The notes: generated from the letters alone by a model not told the origin. Positions 43,984 through 53,388 are shown, counted from the stretch's first letter. The stretch is 64,000 nt of DNA from Halalkalibacter oceani (GCF_040544555.1 NZ_JBEPKD010000003.1:62001-126000), one strand, 5' to 3'. Made by a program: numbers and translations.

Positions 43984-44328
43984 TTATCGGATTTCTTTAA
44001 TACGGGCCGCTTTACCGCGCAGATTACGCAAGTAGTAAAGTTTCGCACGACGTACTTTACCGCGACGCTTCACTTCGATCTTCTCGATCTTTGGTGAATG
44101 TAATGGGAATGTACGTTCAACACCTACACCGTATGAGATCTTACGCACTGTGAAAGTTTCACTTACACCAGTACCACGACGCTTGATCACGACACCTTCA
44201 AAAACCTGGATACGCTCGCGAGTTCCCTCAACAACCTTTACGTGTACACGTAAAGTGTCACCAGGACGAAACGCCGGCAGGTCACTGCGCAGCTGATCAT
44301 TTGTAATTTCACGGATAATGTTGTTCAT
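43984..44328 (-). CDS. rplS: 50S ribosomal protein L19
   Basis: L19 (114 aa) lies at the 30S-50S interface. It shows the family sequence DLPAFRPGDTLRVHVKVVEG, FEGVVIKRRGTGVSETFTVR and the basic C-terminus KRRGKVRRAKLYYLRNLRGK. The ribosome site is AAGGAGTGG. It has its own promoter and an untranslated leader of about 80 nt, as is usual for rplS in Bacillales. Confidence 0.97.
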   Translation of the reverse strand: MNNIIREITNDQLRSDLPAFRPGDTLRVHVKVVEGTRERIQVFEGVVIKRRGTGVSETFTVRKISYGVGVERTFPLHSPKIEKIEVKRRGKVRRAKLYYLRNLRGKAARIKEIR

Positions 44329-44410
44329 CGTATAATTCCACTCCTTCCATACAGATGCTCATAACAGGCTGCCTGCAGCGGAACATCGTAATCACTGGCT
44401 ATTAGCCACA
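44329..44410 (-). ncRNA. rplS mRNA leader (candidate L19 leader)
   Basis: The transcribed leader of about 80 nt contains TGGCTAATAGCCA and GCTGCAGGCAGC as short hairpins before the ribosome site. Rfam describes an L19 leader in Bacillales at this exact place; the match is by position and compactness only. A covariance search with that model would decide. Confidence 0.4.
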
Positions 44411-44416
44411 AAGACT

Positions 44417-44445
44417 ATAATAGCATAGAGCAGAGGGGAACACAA
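44417..44445 (-). promoter_or_regulatory. sigma-A promoter of rplS
   Basis: TTGTGT (44445-44440), a 17-nt spacer and TATTAT (44422-44417) form a good promoter located 6 nt after the trmD stop. RNA would start near 44410. Confidence 0.65.
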
Positions 44446-44451
44446 CTCCCT

Positions 44452-45186
44452 TTAACGCTTTTCTTGAAACTCCTTCAGCCAGCGCCGCTGCTGTTCAGAT
44501 AATGGCCCCTGCACAAGCAAATCCGGCCGCCTTTGCCACGTCCGGCGGAGCGCTTCTTTTTCCCGCCACGCTTCGATGTTTTTATGATGCCCCGATAAAA
44601 GAACGTCAGGCACCTTCATTCCGCGAAAATCAGCCGGGCGAGTGTAATGGGGATGCTCAAGCAGACCGGTCGAAAAGGAATCCGTCACCGCCGATTCTTC
44701 ATTTCCAAGCACACCAGGCAAAAGGCGGGCGACGCTGTCGATAATGACCATCGCCCCGAGCTCTCCGCCTGTCAGCACATAATCGCCAATTGAGATTTCA
44801 TCAGTAACGAGATGCTCGCGAATCCGCTCATCATAGCCTTCATAATGGCCGCATAAAAGGATTAAGTGCTCTTCGCCAGCCAGCTCCTCGGCTTTTTGCT
44901 GGCTGTAGCGCTCTCCCTGCGGGCAAAGAAGAATGACGCGCGGCTTCGTGTGGCTCTCTTCTTTCAGCGCCTCGACGGCGTCGAACAGCGGCTGCGGGCT
45001 TAACACCATCCCCGCTCCGCCACCATACGGATAATCGTCGACCTTCCGGTGCTTATTGTCGGCATAAGCGCGAAAATCAACGACTTGAATCTTAACCGCT
45101 TCCCGTTCCTGCGCCTGCTTTAAAATCGACGTGTTGATCACTCCTGTAAACATCTCCGGAAAGAGTGAGAGGACATCAATCTTCAT
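44452..45186 (-). CDS. trmD: tRNA (guanine-N1)-methyltransferase TrmD
   Basis: TrmD (244 aa) makes m1G37 in tRNA. The SPOUT trefoil knot region holds LLCGHYEGYDERIREHLVTD and SIGDYVLTGGELGAMVIIDS; the N-terminus is MKIDVLSLFPEMFTG. ATG 45186 overlaps the end of rimM by 11 nt and has AGAGGG 8 nt upstream, and fits the family better than a TTG two codons earlier. Confidence 0.97.
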   Translation of the reverse strand: MKIDVLSLFPEMFTGVINTSILKQAQEREAVKIQVVDFRAYADNKHRKVDDYPYGGGAGMVLSPQPLFDAVEALKEESHTKPRVILLCPQGERYSQQKAEELAGEEHLILLCGHYEGYDERIREHLVTDEISIGDYVLTGGELGAMVIIDSVARLLPGVLGNEESAVTDSFSTGLLEHPHYTRPADFRGMKVPDVLLSGHHKNIEAWREKEALRRTWQRRPDLLVQGPLSEQQRRWLKEFQEKR

Positions 45187-45703
45187 CGACAAGTCCCTCT
45201 AACAGCCGAACGGTAATCTGCTTTTCTTCGACATCGATCTCTTTGACGACATCTTCAATATAAGGCAGCAGAATATCCTTGCCTCCACCGGCGCGCTGCA
45301 CGACCCAGACATCATTCGCCCCTGTTTCAAAGATTTCTTTCACGTTTCCGAGCGTCTCTCCCTCTTCTGTGACGACGGTACAGCCGATGATTTCATGGTA
45401 ATAATATTCATGCTCATCCAATTCATCGAGCTGCTCCTCCGACACAAACAACGTTGACCCTTTAAATGCTTCCACGTCATTAATCGAGTCATAGCCTTCA
45501 AATTGAAGAAGATCAAAGTTTTTATGACGGCGATGATGCTTGACAACGACCGGTGTTCCCTGTTCATCAGCCGTCTGACGGATCAGAAGCCCGACGCCCG
45601 GCGCATAGCGTTCCTCGGCAAAGTCCGTCGAGGAAATAACGCGCACCTCTCCCCTGATCCCATGCGTATTGACGATTTTTCCGACTTTATACCAATTTGT
45701 CAT
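45176..45703 (-). CDS. rimM: Ribosome maturation factor RimM
   Basis: RimM (175 aa) assists maturation of the 30S head. The N-terminal domain begins YKVGKIVNTHGIRGEVRVIS. The C-terminal PRC-barrel contains DIEVLETGANDVWVV-like sequence (IFETGANDVWVVQRAGGGKD) and LLPYIEDVVKEIDVEEKQIT. It is co-translated with trmD and starts 3 nt after ylqD. Confidence 0.96.
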   Translation of the reverse strand: MTNWYKVGKIVNTHGIRGEVRVISSTDFAEERYAPGVGLLIRQTADEQGTPVVVKHHRRHKNFDLLQFEGYDSINDVEAFKGSTLFVSEEQLDELDEHEYYYHEIIGCTVVTEEGETLGNVKEIFETGANDVWVVQRAGGGKDILLPYIEDVVKEIDVEEKQITVRLLEGLVDED

Positions 45704-45706
45704 TGT

Positions 45707-46105
45707 TCATTCCTTCTTTCTGCGAATTTGCTCCACCACTCCGTCTTTGACGACAATTTCCGTCTCCGGGGCCGGCCAAGGATCTCCTTCCTTGATTTCA
45801 ACAATCGTCTCGACCGTTCCTTCCCGTAGCTCCGTTCCAATTTCGAGCTTGCTCAGCTGATCGACTTTAAAGGACAGTTCAGCGAGCTTTTCTTTTCGCT
45901 GCTTGATCTCCTCTTTATAGCGTGCTCGAAGCGTTTGTTGTTCATGCTTGCTGGCGACATCCTTCGTCGCTTTATGTAAATGAAAGGTAAGCTGTTCCAG
46001 CTCGCGTTCACATTGCAGAATTTCACTTTTAAACTCCTGCACGATGCTCTGCTTTTTCGCTTCGGTGACAACTTGTTTGACAACAACTGTACGAAGTATT
46101 TTCAT
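45707..46105 (-). CDS. ylqD: YlqD family protein
   Basis: The 132-aa protein has a long charged coiled coil (about residues 15-80) and a C-terminal beta-rich end (IVEIKEGDPWPAPETEIVVK). This is the conserved Bacillales YlqD family between khpA and rimM; the function is unknown. The gene ends 3 nt before rimM, suggesting a link to ribosome or tRNA maturation only by context. Confidence 0.88.
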   Translation of the reverse strand: MKILRTVVVKQVVTEAKKQSIVQEFKSEILQCERELEQLTFHLHKATKDVASKHEQQTLRARYKEEIKQRKEKLAELSFKVDQLSKLEIGTELREGTVETIVEIKEGDPWPAPETEIVVKDGVVEQIRRKKE

Positions 46106-46143
46106 GTCCTTCGCCCTTCCTTTTCAAATGGTTACAATAGCAA

Positions 46144-46183
46144 AAGGAGCTGTCCCAAAAGCTAGGCTTTGAGACAACTCCTT
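46144..46183 (-). terminator. Terminator-like palindrome after khpA
   Basis: The arms 46144-46150 and 46177-46183 form the outer stem, with TGTCCCAAAAG against CTTTGAGACA inside, followed on the minus strand by TTTTGC. It lies in the 91-nt gap between khpA and ylqD and belongs to the repeated TGTCCCAAAAG palindrome family. It may attenuate rather than end transcription, since ylqD follows closely. Confidence 0.7.
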
Positions 46184-46196
46184 CTTCTCTGCGTTG

Positions 46197-46427
46197 CTAA
46201 TCCACGATGTCTAATCGCACTCGCTTGTACGGCGAAACCGCAGCGGCATAAACAACCGAGCGTATCGCTTTCGCGGTCCGACCTTGCTTACCGATGACCT
46301 TCCCGACATCATCAGGATGGACCATCAGGCGCAAGCATAGGGTTGCTCCCTCTTGTACTTCTTCAACTTGAACATGCTCAGGCTGGTCTACAAGTGCTTT
46401 TACAATGTGTTCAACTAACGCCTTCAT
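46197..46427 (-). CDS. khpA: KH-domain RNA-binding protein KhpA (YlqC)
   Basis: KhpA (76 aa) is a single KH domain. The RNA-binding loop is DVGKVIGKQGRTAKAIRSVV; the N-terminal helix starts MKALVEHIVKALVDQPEHVQ. It pairs with KhpB (Jag) in other Firmicutes and influences cell division and size. ATG 46427 with AAAGGAG seven bases upstream is preferred over ATGs 8-9 codons earlier. It is 76 nt after rpsP. Confidence 0.95.
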   Translation of the reverse strand: MKALVEHIVKALVDQPEHVQVEEVQEGATLCLRLMVHPDDVGKVIGKQGRTAKAIRSVVYAAAVSPYKRVRLDIVD

Positions 46428-46503
46428 ACGATTCTCCTTTTCACTCATCATCAAAAAGGGAAAGAGCGCAATGAGTTCATTGCTAGAGAGTTGTCACACT
46501 CTC

Positions 46504-46776
46504 TTACTTCTGGTTTTTCGCGTTGTGAAGCTTTTCCATTAAGCCTGCTTTTGAGAACAGGTTGCGAACCGTATCAGACGGCTTCGCTCCTTTAAGCATC
46601 CAGTCAAGAGCTTTCTCTTCTTCGATATTCACCTTTGCCGGTTGTGTTAATGGATTGTACGTTCCAATCTCTTCAATGAAACGACCATCACGCGGAGCGC
46701 GAGAATCTGCTACTACTACACGATAGAATGGGGCTTTGTTAGAACCCATACGCTTTAAACGAATTTTTACTGCCAT
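46504..46776 (-). CDS. rpsP: 30S ribosomal protein S16
   Basis: S16 (90 aa) shows the conserved MAVKIRLKRMGSNKAPFYRV, VVADSRAPRDGRFIEEIGTY and the C-terminal SDTVRNLFSKAGLMEKLHNA. TTGGAGGTGTCCCACGA precedes the ATG. It is the first gene of rpsP-khpA-ylqD-rimM-trmD and has its own promoter. Confidence 0.97.
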   Translation of the reverse strand: MAVKIRLKRMGSNKAPFYRVVVADSRAPRDGRFIEEIGTYNPLTQPAKVNIEEEKALDWMLKGAKPSDTVRNLFSKAGLMEKLHNAKNQK

Positions 46777-46814
46777 TCGTGGGACACCTCCAAAAATAGT
46801 TCACACAATTTTTT

Positions 46815-46843
46815 ATATTATCATCAATTCTCCTAGTAATCAA
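46815..46843 (-). promoter_or_regulatory. sigma-A promoter of rpsP
   Basis: TTGATT (46843-46838), a 17-nt spacer and TAATAT (46820-46815) are well placed about 40 nt before rpsP. The remaining 65 nt up to ffh show no clear terminator, so read-through from ffh also seems possible. Confidence 0.6.
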
Positions 46844-46908
46844 CAAAAAGATAAATGGCTGTCCATCCAACTTTCTTGCCCGCCTCACCAGGAAAAGCGA
46901 CTTCCTTC

Positions 46909-48267
46909 TTAAAATGGAAGCTTAAAGCCTCCAAGACCTTTGCCTCTTTTCTTCCCTTTGCCGGAGGCCATACCGGTCATCTGCTTCATCATCTTCTTCA
47001 TGTCTTCAAACTGCTTCAGCAGCCGGTTAACATCCTGAATCGTCGTTCCACTGCCGGCGGCAACGCGGCGGCGGCGGCTGGCATTCATAATACTCGGCTC
47101 CTGCTTTTCCTTTTTCGTCATCGAACGGACGATTGCTTCGACCTTGCCGATTTGCTTATCATCGACCTGCAAATCCTTCATGCCCTTCATCTTGTTCATG
47201 CCAGGCATCATGTTCAGGATTTCATCAAGTGGTCCCATGCTGCGAACCTGGTCAAGCTGTTCAAGAAAATCATCAAAGGTGAAATCCATATTTCGCATCT
47301 TCTTTTCAAGCTCGCGCGCTTTTTCAGCGTCGACATTCGATTGTGCTTTCTCGATCAATGTCAGCACATCGCCCATTCCAAGAATCCGCGAAGCCATCCG
47401 CTCCGGATGGAACGGCTCGAGCTGGTCGATTTTCTCGCCCATCCCGACAAACTTAATCGGCGTATTGGTGACAGACTTGACGGAAATCGCCGCACCACCG
47501 CGTGTATCACCGTCGAGCTTTGTCAGCACAACCCCGGTAATATCGAGCTGTTCATTAAAGCTTTCGGCAACGTTGACGGCATCCTGCCCTGTCATCGCAT
47601 CAACGACGAGCAAAATTTCATCAGGGCTGGCAAGCTCCTTTACCTGCTTAAGCTCATCCATTAATGTTTCATCGATATGAAGCCGTCCGGCCGTATCGAT
47701 TAAGACATAATCATGATGGTCTTCCTTTGCCTTGGCAATTGCCTGCTTGGCAATCTCCACCGGGCTCACCTGATCGCCGAGCGAGAACACCGGCATATTC
47801 AATTGCTTTCCAAGCGTTTCAAGCTGCTTGATCGCCGCCGGGCGGTAAATATCGGCCGCGACGAGCAAAGGCTGACGATTATGCTTTTTGCGCAAATGGT
47901 TCGCAAGCTTGGCCGTCGTCGTCGTTTTACCGGCACCTTGAAGCCCAACCATCATCACGACAGTCGGCGGCTTTGAAGCGACGGCGATCTTGCTTTGTTC
48001 GCCCCCCATAAGCGCGGTCAGTTCTTCGTTGACGACCTTAATAATCTGTTGCCCCGGCGTTAAGCTTTTCATCACTTCCTGCCCGAGCGCCTTTTCTTTC
48101 ACGCTGGCGATGAATTGCTTCACCACTTTAAAGTTAACATCCGCTTCCAGTAAGGCAAGGCGAACCTCACGCATCATTTCCTTGACGTCCTGCTCACTGA
48201 CCTTTCCTTTGCCGCGGATTTTTGTTAATGTATCCTGCAGTCGCTCCGCTAAACCTTCAAATGCCAT
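46909..48267 (-). CDS. ffh: Signal recognition particle protein Ffh (SRP54)
   Basis: Ffh (452 aa) binds signal sequences together with the 4.5S/6S SRP RNA. The NG GTPase domain (1-295) holds GLQGAGKTTTTAKLANHLRK, LLVAADIYRPAAIKQLETLG and VLIDTAGRLHIDE. The M domain (about 325-452) is Met-rich (MMPGMNKMKGMK; QMTGMASGKGKKRG). The ribosome site GGAGGCGACAAC is strong. It follows ylxM after 11 nt. Confidence 0.97.
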   Translation of the reverse strand: MAFEGLAERLQDTLTKIRGKGKVSEQDVKEMMREVRLALLEADVNFKVVKQFIASVKEKALGQEVMKSLTPGQQIIKVVNEELTALMGGEQSKIAVASKPPTVVMMVGLQGAGKTTTTAKLANHLRKKHNRQPLLVAADIYRPAAIKQLETLGKQLNMPVFSLGDQVSPVEIAKQAIAKAKEDHHDYVLIDTAGRLHIDETLMDELKQVKELASPDEILLVVDAMTGQDAVNVAESFNEQLDITGVVLTKLDGDTRGGAAISVKSVTNTPIKFVGMGEKIDQLEPFHPERMASRILGMGDVLTLIEKAQSNVDAEKARELEKKMRNMDFTFDDFLEQLDQVRSMGPLDEILNMMPGMNKMKGMKDLQVDDKQIGKVEAIVRSMTKKEKQEPSIMNASRRRRVAAGSGTTIQDVNRLLKQFEDMKKMMKQMTGMASGKGKKRGKGLGGFKLPF

Positions 48268-48278
48268 GTTGTCGCCTC

Positions 48279-48608
48279 CTAGTCTAATTTCTCAAGAGAG
48301 TCAAGCATCGACATGATCTCTTCAGGAGTCGCATTGCTTTCGATTGCTTCCTTGATCTGAGTCAGCAGTTCGGTCCGCTGCTCGAATTTCGCCAGCAGCA
48401 TCAGCTTTGCTTCATATTCCTCAAGCATCGCCTCTGTCCGCTTAATATTATCGTACACCGCCTGGCGGCTGACTTCAAATGCTTCAGCAATCTCGCCCAA
48501 GGAGAAATCATCAAGATAGTACAAGGACATGTATTTCCGCTGTTTTTGTGTTAGCAAGGATTGATAGAAATCATATAAAAGATTCATTCGGAGCGTCTTA
48601 TCTAACAC
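48279..48608 (-). CDS. ylxM: YlxM, sigma-70 region 4-like partner of Ffh
   Basis: YlxM (109 aa) is a helix-turn-helix protein (YDFYQSLLTQKQRKYMSLYY, FSLGEIAEAFEVSRQAVYDN) always found before ffh in Firmicutes; in streptococci it modulates SRP GTPase activity. The start appears to be GTG 48608. A good promoter sits 45 nt upstream. Confidence 0.93.
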   Translation of the reverse strand: MLDKTLRMNLLYDFYQSLLTQKQRKYMSLYYLDDFSLGEIAEAFEVSRQAVYDNIKRTEAMLEEYEAKLMLLAKFEQRTELLTQIKEAIESNATPEEIMSMLDSLEKLD

Positions 48609-48650
48609 ATCACCAACCCCTTGTTAAGTGATTTCCCTTTACGAGATATC

Positions 48651-48680
48651 ATATTACAACATGCTCCGCCTAACTGTCAA
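48651..48680 (-). promoter_or_regulatory. sigma-A promoter of ylxM-ffh
   Basis: A perfect TTGACA (48680-48675) is separated by 18 nt from TAATAT (48656-48651), with an A-rich stretch directly upstream that could act as an UP element. It starts ylxM-ffh independently of ftsY. Confidence 0.7.
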
Positions 48681-48705
48681 GTTTTTTTCTTAACAAAGCA
48701 AAACG

Positions 48706-49701
48706 CTAGTCCTGCTCGGCCTGTTCCGCTTCCAAAATATCTTTAAACAGCCCGTAGACAAACTGTTCGGCCTGAAACGGCTGGAGATCATCCATCTTCT
48801 CACCGAGCCCGATAAACTTCACCGGAATGTCAAGCTCGTGGCGTATCGCCAGCACAATTCCGCCCTTCGCCGTCCCATCAAGCTTCGTTAAGACAATGCC
48901 CGATACTTCCGTCGTTTCACCGAACGTTTTCGCCTGCGACATTGCATTTTGTCCGGTTGTTGCGTCAAGCACAAGCAGCACTTCATGCGGTGCTCCCGGC
49001 ACTTCTCTTTCGATGACACGCTTGACCTTCTCAAGCTCCTTCATCAAATTAACCTTATTTTGCAGTCTGCCCGCCGTATCGCAAACTAACACATCGACCT
49101 GGCGCGCCTTCGCGGCTTGCAACGCATCATACATCACCGCCGCCGGGTCTGAGCCGGACTGCTGCTTGATCACGTCTGCGCCAACACGCTCGCCCCATAC
49201 TTCAAGCTGTTCGATCGCCCCGGCCCGGAACGTATCGCCCGCCGCAAGCATCACCGACTTGCCCTCCTGCTGCAAATAATGAGCGAGCTTGCCGATGCTC
49301 GTCGTCTTTCCGACTCCGTTCACGCCGACGACAAGGATCACCGTCATCCCATTTTCCTGCAGCGCAAGCGTCGTATCTTCTCCCTCTTTCTCAAGCAGCT
49401 CGGTCAGCTTCTCGGAAATGACCGGCTGAATATCAGCCGTATCCTTAATGTTGCGCAGACGAACCTCATCCTTTAACGTATCGATCAATTCCATCACCGT
49501 CGGCACGCCGACATCAGCGCTAATCAACAGCTCTTCAAGCTCTTCGAAAAAATCCTCATCGACTTTGCGGTAGCGGTAGACAAGCTCGTTCATTTTGCCG
49601 ACAAAGGAATCTCTCGTCTTTTCAAGTCCGTTCTTAAACTTATCCGTTACTTCCGTCGTTTGCGTCGTAATTTTTTCCTTCAGTTTCTTAAAAAAGCTCA
49701 T
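48706..49701 (-). CDS. ftsY: Signal recognition particle receptor FtsY
   Basis: FtsY (331 aa) docks the SRP-ribosome complex at the membrane. The GTPase motifs are GVNGVGKTTSIGKLAHYLQQ, MLAAGDTFRAGAIEQLEVWG, DTAGRL and TKLDGTAKGG. The acidic A domain is very short, as in Bacillus. ATG 49701 has AGGTGAAGCAG upstream and lies 9 nt after the smc stop; a GTG three codons earlier is in frame but poorly placed. Confidence 0.96.
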   Translation of the reverse strand: MSFFKKLKEKITTQTTEVTDKFKNGLEKTRDSFVGKMNELVYRYRKVDEDFFEELEELLISADVGVPTVMELIDTLKDEVRLRNIKDTADIQPVISEKLTELLEKEGEDTTLALQENGMTVILVVGVNGVGKTTSIGKLAHYLQQEGKSVMLAAGDTFRAGAIEQLEVWGERVGADVIKQQSGSDPAAVMYDALQAAKARQVDVLVCDTAGRLQNKVNLMKELEKVKRVIEREVPGAPHEVLLVLDATTGQNAMSQAKTFGETTEVSGIVLTKLDGTAKGGIVLAIRHELDIPVKFIGLGEKMDDLQPFQAEQFVYGLFKDILEAEQAEQD

Positions 49702-49710
49702 CTGCTTCAC

Positions 49711-52700
49711 CTAGCTTTCGATTAATTCTTTCGTTTCTTCCAGTTTAACCGAGACGATGCGCGAGACACCAGACTCCTGCATTGTCACGCCGTATAAAAC
49801 ATCCGCTTCCTCCATCGTCCCTTTGCGATGCGTGATCACGATAAATTGCGTCTCTGAGCTGAAGCTTTTCAGAAAATGGGCGAAGCGGCTGACATTGGCC
49901 TCATCAAGCGCCGCTTCGACTTCATCAAGCACGCAAAACGGAACGGGACGGACGTACAAAATGGCAAATAGCAGGCCGATCGCCGTTAACGCCCGTTCAC
50001 CGCCGGAAAGCAGGCCGAGACTCTGCATCTTCTTTCCTGGCGGCCGGGCGACGATATCGACGCCTGATTCAAGCAAATGATCCGGTTCCGTCAGCACCAA
50101 ATCGGCCTCACCCCCGCCGAACAGCTGCTTGAATACCTTCTGAAAATGAGTGCGGATTTGCAAATACGTCTCATAAAAGCGCTTAGTCATTTCCTCATCC
50201 ATTTCAGCGATCACATCGTGGAGCGTCTGCTTTGCTTCCATTAAGTCCTGACGCTGGCTGCTCAGAAAATCAAACCGTTCACGGACGCGTTCGTATTCGT
50301 CTATCGAGCCGAGATTGACAGTGCCAAGTTCGGCCAGCGCCAGCTTAATCAGCTTAACCTTCGTCCGCGCTTCCTCGGGATCAATCGTCAGCTGATAGTG
50401 CGCACGCGCCGCTTCAAACGACAGCTCGTACTCCTCTCGAAGCTGCTCGAGCCGATTGTCAAGCTCAACATCCATCCGGTTGACCTTCACTTCAATTTTC
50501 CGACAGTCGTCAGCAAGCAAGGCATGAGCATCCTGCTGCTTTTTCAGCGCCGCCTCGAGGTTGACATACGCCTGATCGAGCGAGGCCCGCTTTTCCTTCA
50601 TCGCCGCAATCTGCTCCGTCAACTCGCCCTTTTTCCGGCGATAGGAGTCAATCTGCTCAGCAAGCCCGCTTTCTCCTTGGGAACGATCGGTCATTTCACC
50701 TGTGAGCAATTGCAGATGCTCTTCAAGCTCGGACACCTCTTTATCAAGCGCCGTTTGTTCTTTTTTCAGCCTCTGCTCCTGCTCTTTGACGGCGGCGAGT
50801 CGCTCTCTGGCGGTCGCCAAAGCAATTTTATCGGCGACAAGCTCCTCCTGCATCGTTTCTTTGGAATGACGCTCGGCAACCTGAAGCTCCTCAAGCTCCT
50901 TCACTTTCCGCTCAAGCGCTTCCGCCTCGCTGACAGCCGTCTCATAGCGTTGATCCAATTCCTGCTGCTTCGCTTTAATCCGTTCGACTTCATCGGTAAA
51001 TGTCGCTTGTTCGCGGTCAAAGCGGGAGAATTGGTCGTGTGAGCGCTCAAGCTCCTTTTCGAGCTGCTGAACGGCCGTCTTCGCCTCCTGCAGCGCGTAG
51101 CGCGCCTCCTCACCCTGCTGCCGAAGCTGCTCAAGCTCCTGCTCAAGCTGCTTCATTGTCTCTTTATCCTGCCGGACCTCCTGCTCAAGCTGAACCGTCA
51201 TCTTCGTCAGCTTATCCAGCTTTTGCTTCAGCTCCTCAAGCTCGCGTTTTCTTCCTAATAACGGACTTTGCTTTTGCTTGAGCGCCCCGCCTGTCATCGA
51301 GCCCCCCGGATTGACGACATCGCCTTCAAGTGAGACGACGCGAAAGCGGTGACCCGTTAAAGCGGCAAGCTGATTGGCTCCCGGCAAATCACGGGCAATC
51401 AGCACGTGACCGAGCAAATTGGACAAAACAGACTCATATGTCCGCTCATAGTTTACTAACGAAGCGGCGACGCCGATAAAGGCCGGATGACCTTCTACCT
51501 GCTGTAGGGTGGAAGCTGGAATATGGCGCGGCTTGATGACCGGCAATGGCAAAAAAGTCGCCCGGCCGCTGCGATTTTGCTTCAAAAATTGAATCGCCTT
51601 GCGCGCATCGGCTTCCGATCGTGTTACGACATGCTGCGAAGCCCCTCCTAATGCGATTTCAATCGCGGTCTCATATTCCTTCGGCACCTCAATCAGCTCG
51701 GCTACCGCGCCGACAACACCGGACAGCTTCCCGCGCGCCTTGAGGACTTCCTTTACCCCCTGGAAGAAGCCGGAAAAATCAGCCTCCATTTCCGTCAGCA
51801 CATCGGCTCGTGACTGCAGCCGCTGAACCATTTGATAGCCTTCATAAAGCTTCGTTTCCTGCTTATGGTATCTGTCCTTTACCGTTTCATATTCGCGCTG
51901 CTTCCTGCGGTACGCTTCACCGGCCTGCTCCAGCGCCGCTGTGCGCGCTGCGGCCTGCTCGGTCGCCGCCGCCAGCTGCTCTGCCAGCTTTTCCCGCTCC
52001 GCGACAAGACCTTCATTCTCCTGCAATAAGCGCTCCTGCTTAACCTGCTGCTGACGAAGCTGCTCCTCAAGATAACGCTTTTCGTTGCGGATGCTCGCCT
52101 GCTCATTCAGCACTTCGATGTAATCGGCTTTGTGCTGCTCCATTTCTTCCTCGCTCGTCGCGTCGAACTTTGCCAGCAGCTGCTCTTTGCTCGTCACTGT
52201 CTGTTCAAGCTCCTTAACGCGCGCTGTTACCTGCCTCAGCTGCTCCGCTTCCTGCCGCCAGCTGGCTTCTACCGCTTTCAGCTGGGCTTCTTTTTCCTGG
52301 CAGGCCTCTTCAAGCTGCTTCTTGTTTTGCGAGGCATGCTTTTTCCGCTCATCGAGCAGCTGACGCATTCCTTCCTTTTTCTCAAGATCCTCGCTTGTGA
52401 CGAGCAGTTCCTCCTGCGCGCTTTGATAGCGTTCGTTCAACGCTTCCGTTTCTTCCCGTAAAGAAAGCCGTTCTTCTTCAAGAGCGGCAAGCCGCTCTTG
52501 ATGCTCTTCATAGCTGCTTCTAAGTTGGCCGAGCTTCTCCTTTTCTTCCTCCCATTGACCGTGCAGCTCATGAATTTCATGGACGAGCAGCGCGATTTCC
52601 ACCTCTTTCAGTTCTTCGCGCTTATGTAAATAATCCTTGGCAATCGACGCCTGAATTTGCAACGGCTCGACCTGACCCTCAAGCTCGTGCAAAATATCTT

Positions 52701-53274
52701 CGACTCTCCATAGGTTTTCCTGTGTTTCCGCGAGACGCTTTTCAGCTTTTTCTTTTCGCGTTTTGTATTTGAGCACTCCGGCCGCTTCCTCAAAAATGAC
52801 CCGGCGGTCGGTCGGCTTGCTGCTTAAAATTTCCTCAACTTTTCCCTGTCCGATAATCGAATAGGCTTCACGGCCGAGACCGGAATCTAAAAACAGGTCG
52901 ACGATATCTTTTAAGCGGCATGCTTGCTTATTAATAAAATATTCACTATCACCCGAGCGATAGACACGGCGCGTTACACTGACCTCGCTGTAATCAATCG
53001 CCAGATGCTGGTCTTCATTATCCAATACGAGACTGACCTCAGCATAATTCAGCGGCTTCCGGCTGTCACTGCCGGCAAAAATGATATCTTCCATTTTGCT
53101 TCCGCGCAATGATTTGGCGGATTGCTCACCAAGCACCCAACGGATGCTGTCCGAAATATTGCTTTTTCCGCTGCCGTTTGGTCCGACTACCGCCGTGACC
53201 CCTGAGACAAACTCAATATTAACCTGTTCAGCAAATGATTTAAATCCTGCAACTTCCAGTCGCTTGAGGAACAT
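49711..53274 (-). CDS. smc: Chromosome condensation and segregation protein SMC
   Basis: SMC (1187 aa) forms the condensin core with ScpA/ScpB. The N-terminal ATPase half carries VGPNGSGKSNISDSIRWVLG. Coiled-coil arms cover about 170-495 and 670-1000, and the hinge about 515-640 (SGVVGAVAELIEVPKEYETA, VSLEGDVVNPGGSMTGG). The C-terminal half has the ABC signature LGLLSGGERALTAIGLLFAI and Walker B PFCVLDEVEAALDEANVSRF. ATG 53274 gives the family start MFLKRLEVAGFKSFA. In the usual order it follows rnc, but a plus-strand gene is inserted between. Confidence 0.97.
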   Translation of the reverse strand: MFLKRLEVAGFKSFAEQVNIEFVSGVTAVVGPNGSGKSNISDSIRWVLGEQSAKSLRGSKMEDIIFAGSDSRKPLNYAEVSLVLDNEDQHLAIDYSEVSVTRRVYRSGDSEYFINKQACRLKDIVDLFLDSGLGREAYSIIGQGKVEEILSSKPTDRRVIFEEAAGVLKYKTRKEKAEKRLAETQENLWRVEDILHELEGQVEPLQIQASIAKDYLHKREELKEVEIALLVHEIHELHGQWEEEKEKLGQLRSSYEEHQERLAALEEERLSLREETEALNERYQSAQEELLVTSEDLEKKEGMRQLLDERKKHASQNKKQLEEACQEKEAQLKAVEASWRQEAEQLRQVTARVKELEQTVTSKEQLLAKFDATSEEEMEQHKADYIEVLNEQASIRNEKRYLEEQLRQQQVKQERLLQENEGLVAEREKLAEQLAAATEQAAARTAALEQAGEAYRRKQREYETVKDRYHKQETKLYEGYQMVQRLQSRADVLTEMEADFSGFFQGVKEVLKARGKLSGVVGAVAELIEVPKEYETAIEIALGGASQHVVTRSEADARKAIQFLKQNRSGRATFLPLPVIKPRHIPASTLQQVEGHPAFIGVAASLVNYERTYESVLSNLLGHVLIARDLPGANQLAALTGHRFRVVSLEGDVVNPGGSMTGGALKQKQSPLLGRKRELEELKQKLDKLTKMTVQLEQEVRQDKETMKQLEQELEQLRQQGEEARYALQEAKTAVQQLEKELERSHDQFSRFDREQATFTDEVERIKAKQQELDQRYETAVSEAEALERKVKELEELQVAERHSKETMQEELVADKIALATARERLAAVKEQEQRLKKEQTALDKEVSELEEHLQLLTGEMTDRSQGESGLAEQIDSYRRKKGELTEQIAAMKEKRASLDQAYVNLEAALKKQQDAHALLADDCRKIEVKVNRMDVELDNRLEQLREEYELSFEAARAHYQLTIDPEEARTKVKLIKLALAELGTVNLGSIDEYERVRERFDFLSSQRQDLMEAKQTLHDVIAEMDEEMTKRFYETYLQIRTHFQKVFKQLFGGGEADLVLTEPDHLLESGVDIVARPPGKKMQSLGLLSGGERALTAIGLLFAILYVRPVPFCVLDEVEAALDEANVSRFAHFLKSFSSETQFIVITHRKGTMEEADVLYGVTMQESGVSRIVSVKLEETKELIES

Positions 53275-53388
53275 CTTTTTTCCCCCTAACTTCAATTAAC
53301 AACTTTACTATTTTATCATATCAAACGCTTTGTTCCTATTCGTCATTTGAAATGGGTCTGCCGCTCGGAATCCCGGCAAAATGCAGCT

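Noticed and set aside
50398..51042. Plus-strand frame of 214 codons inside smc
   Set aside because: It mirrors the coiled-coil coding sequence; the Leu/Phe/Arg-rich product is the usual shadow of Glu/Gln/Lys codons.
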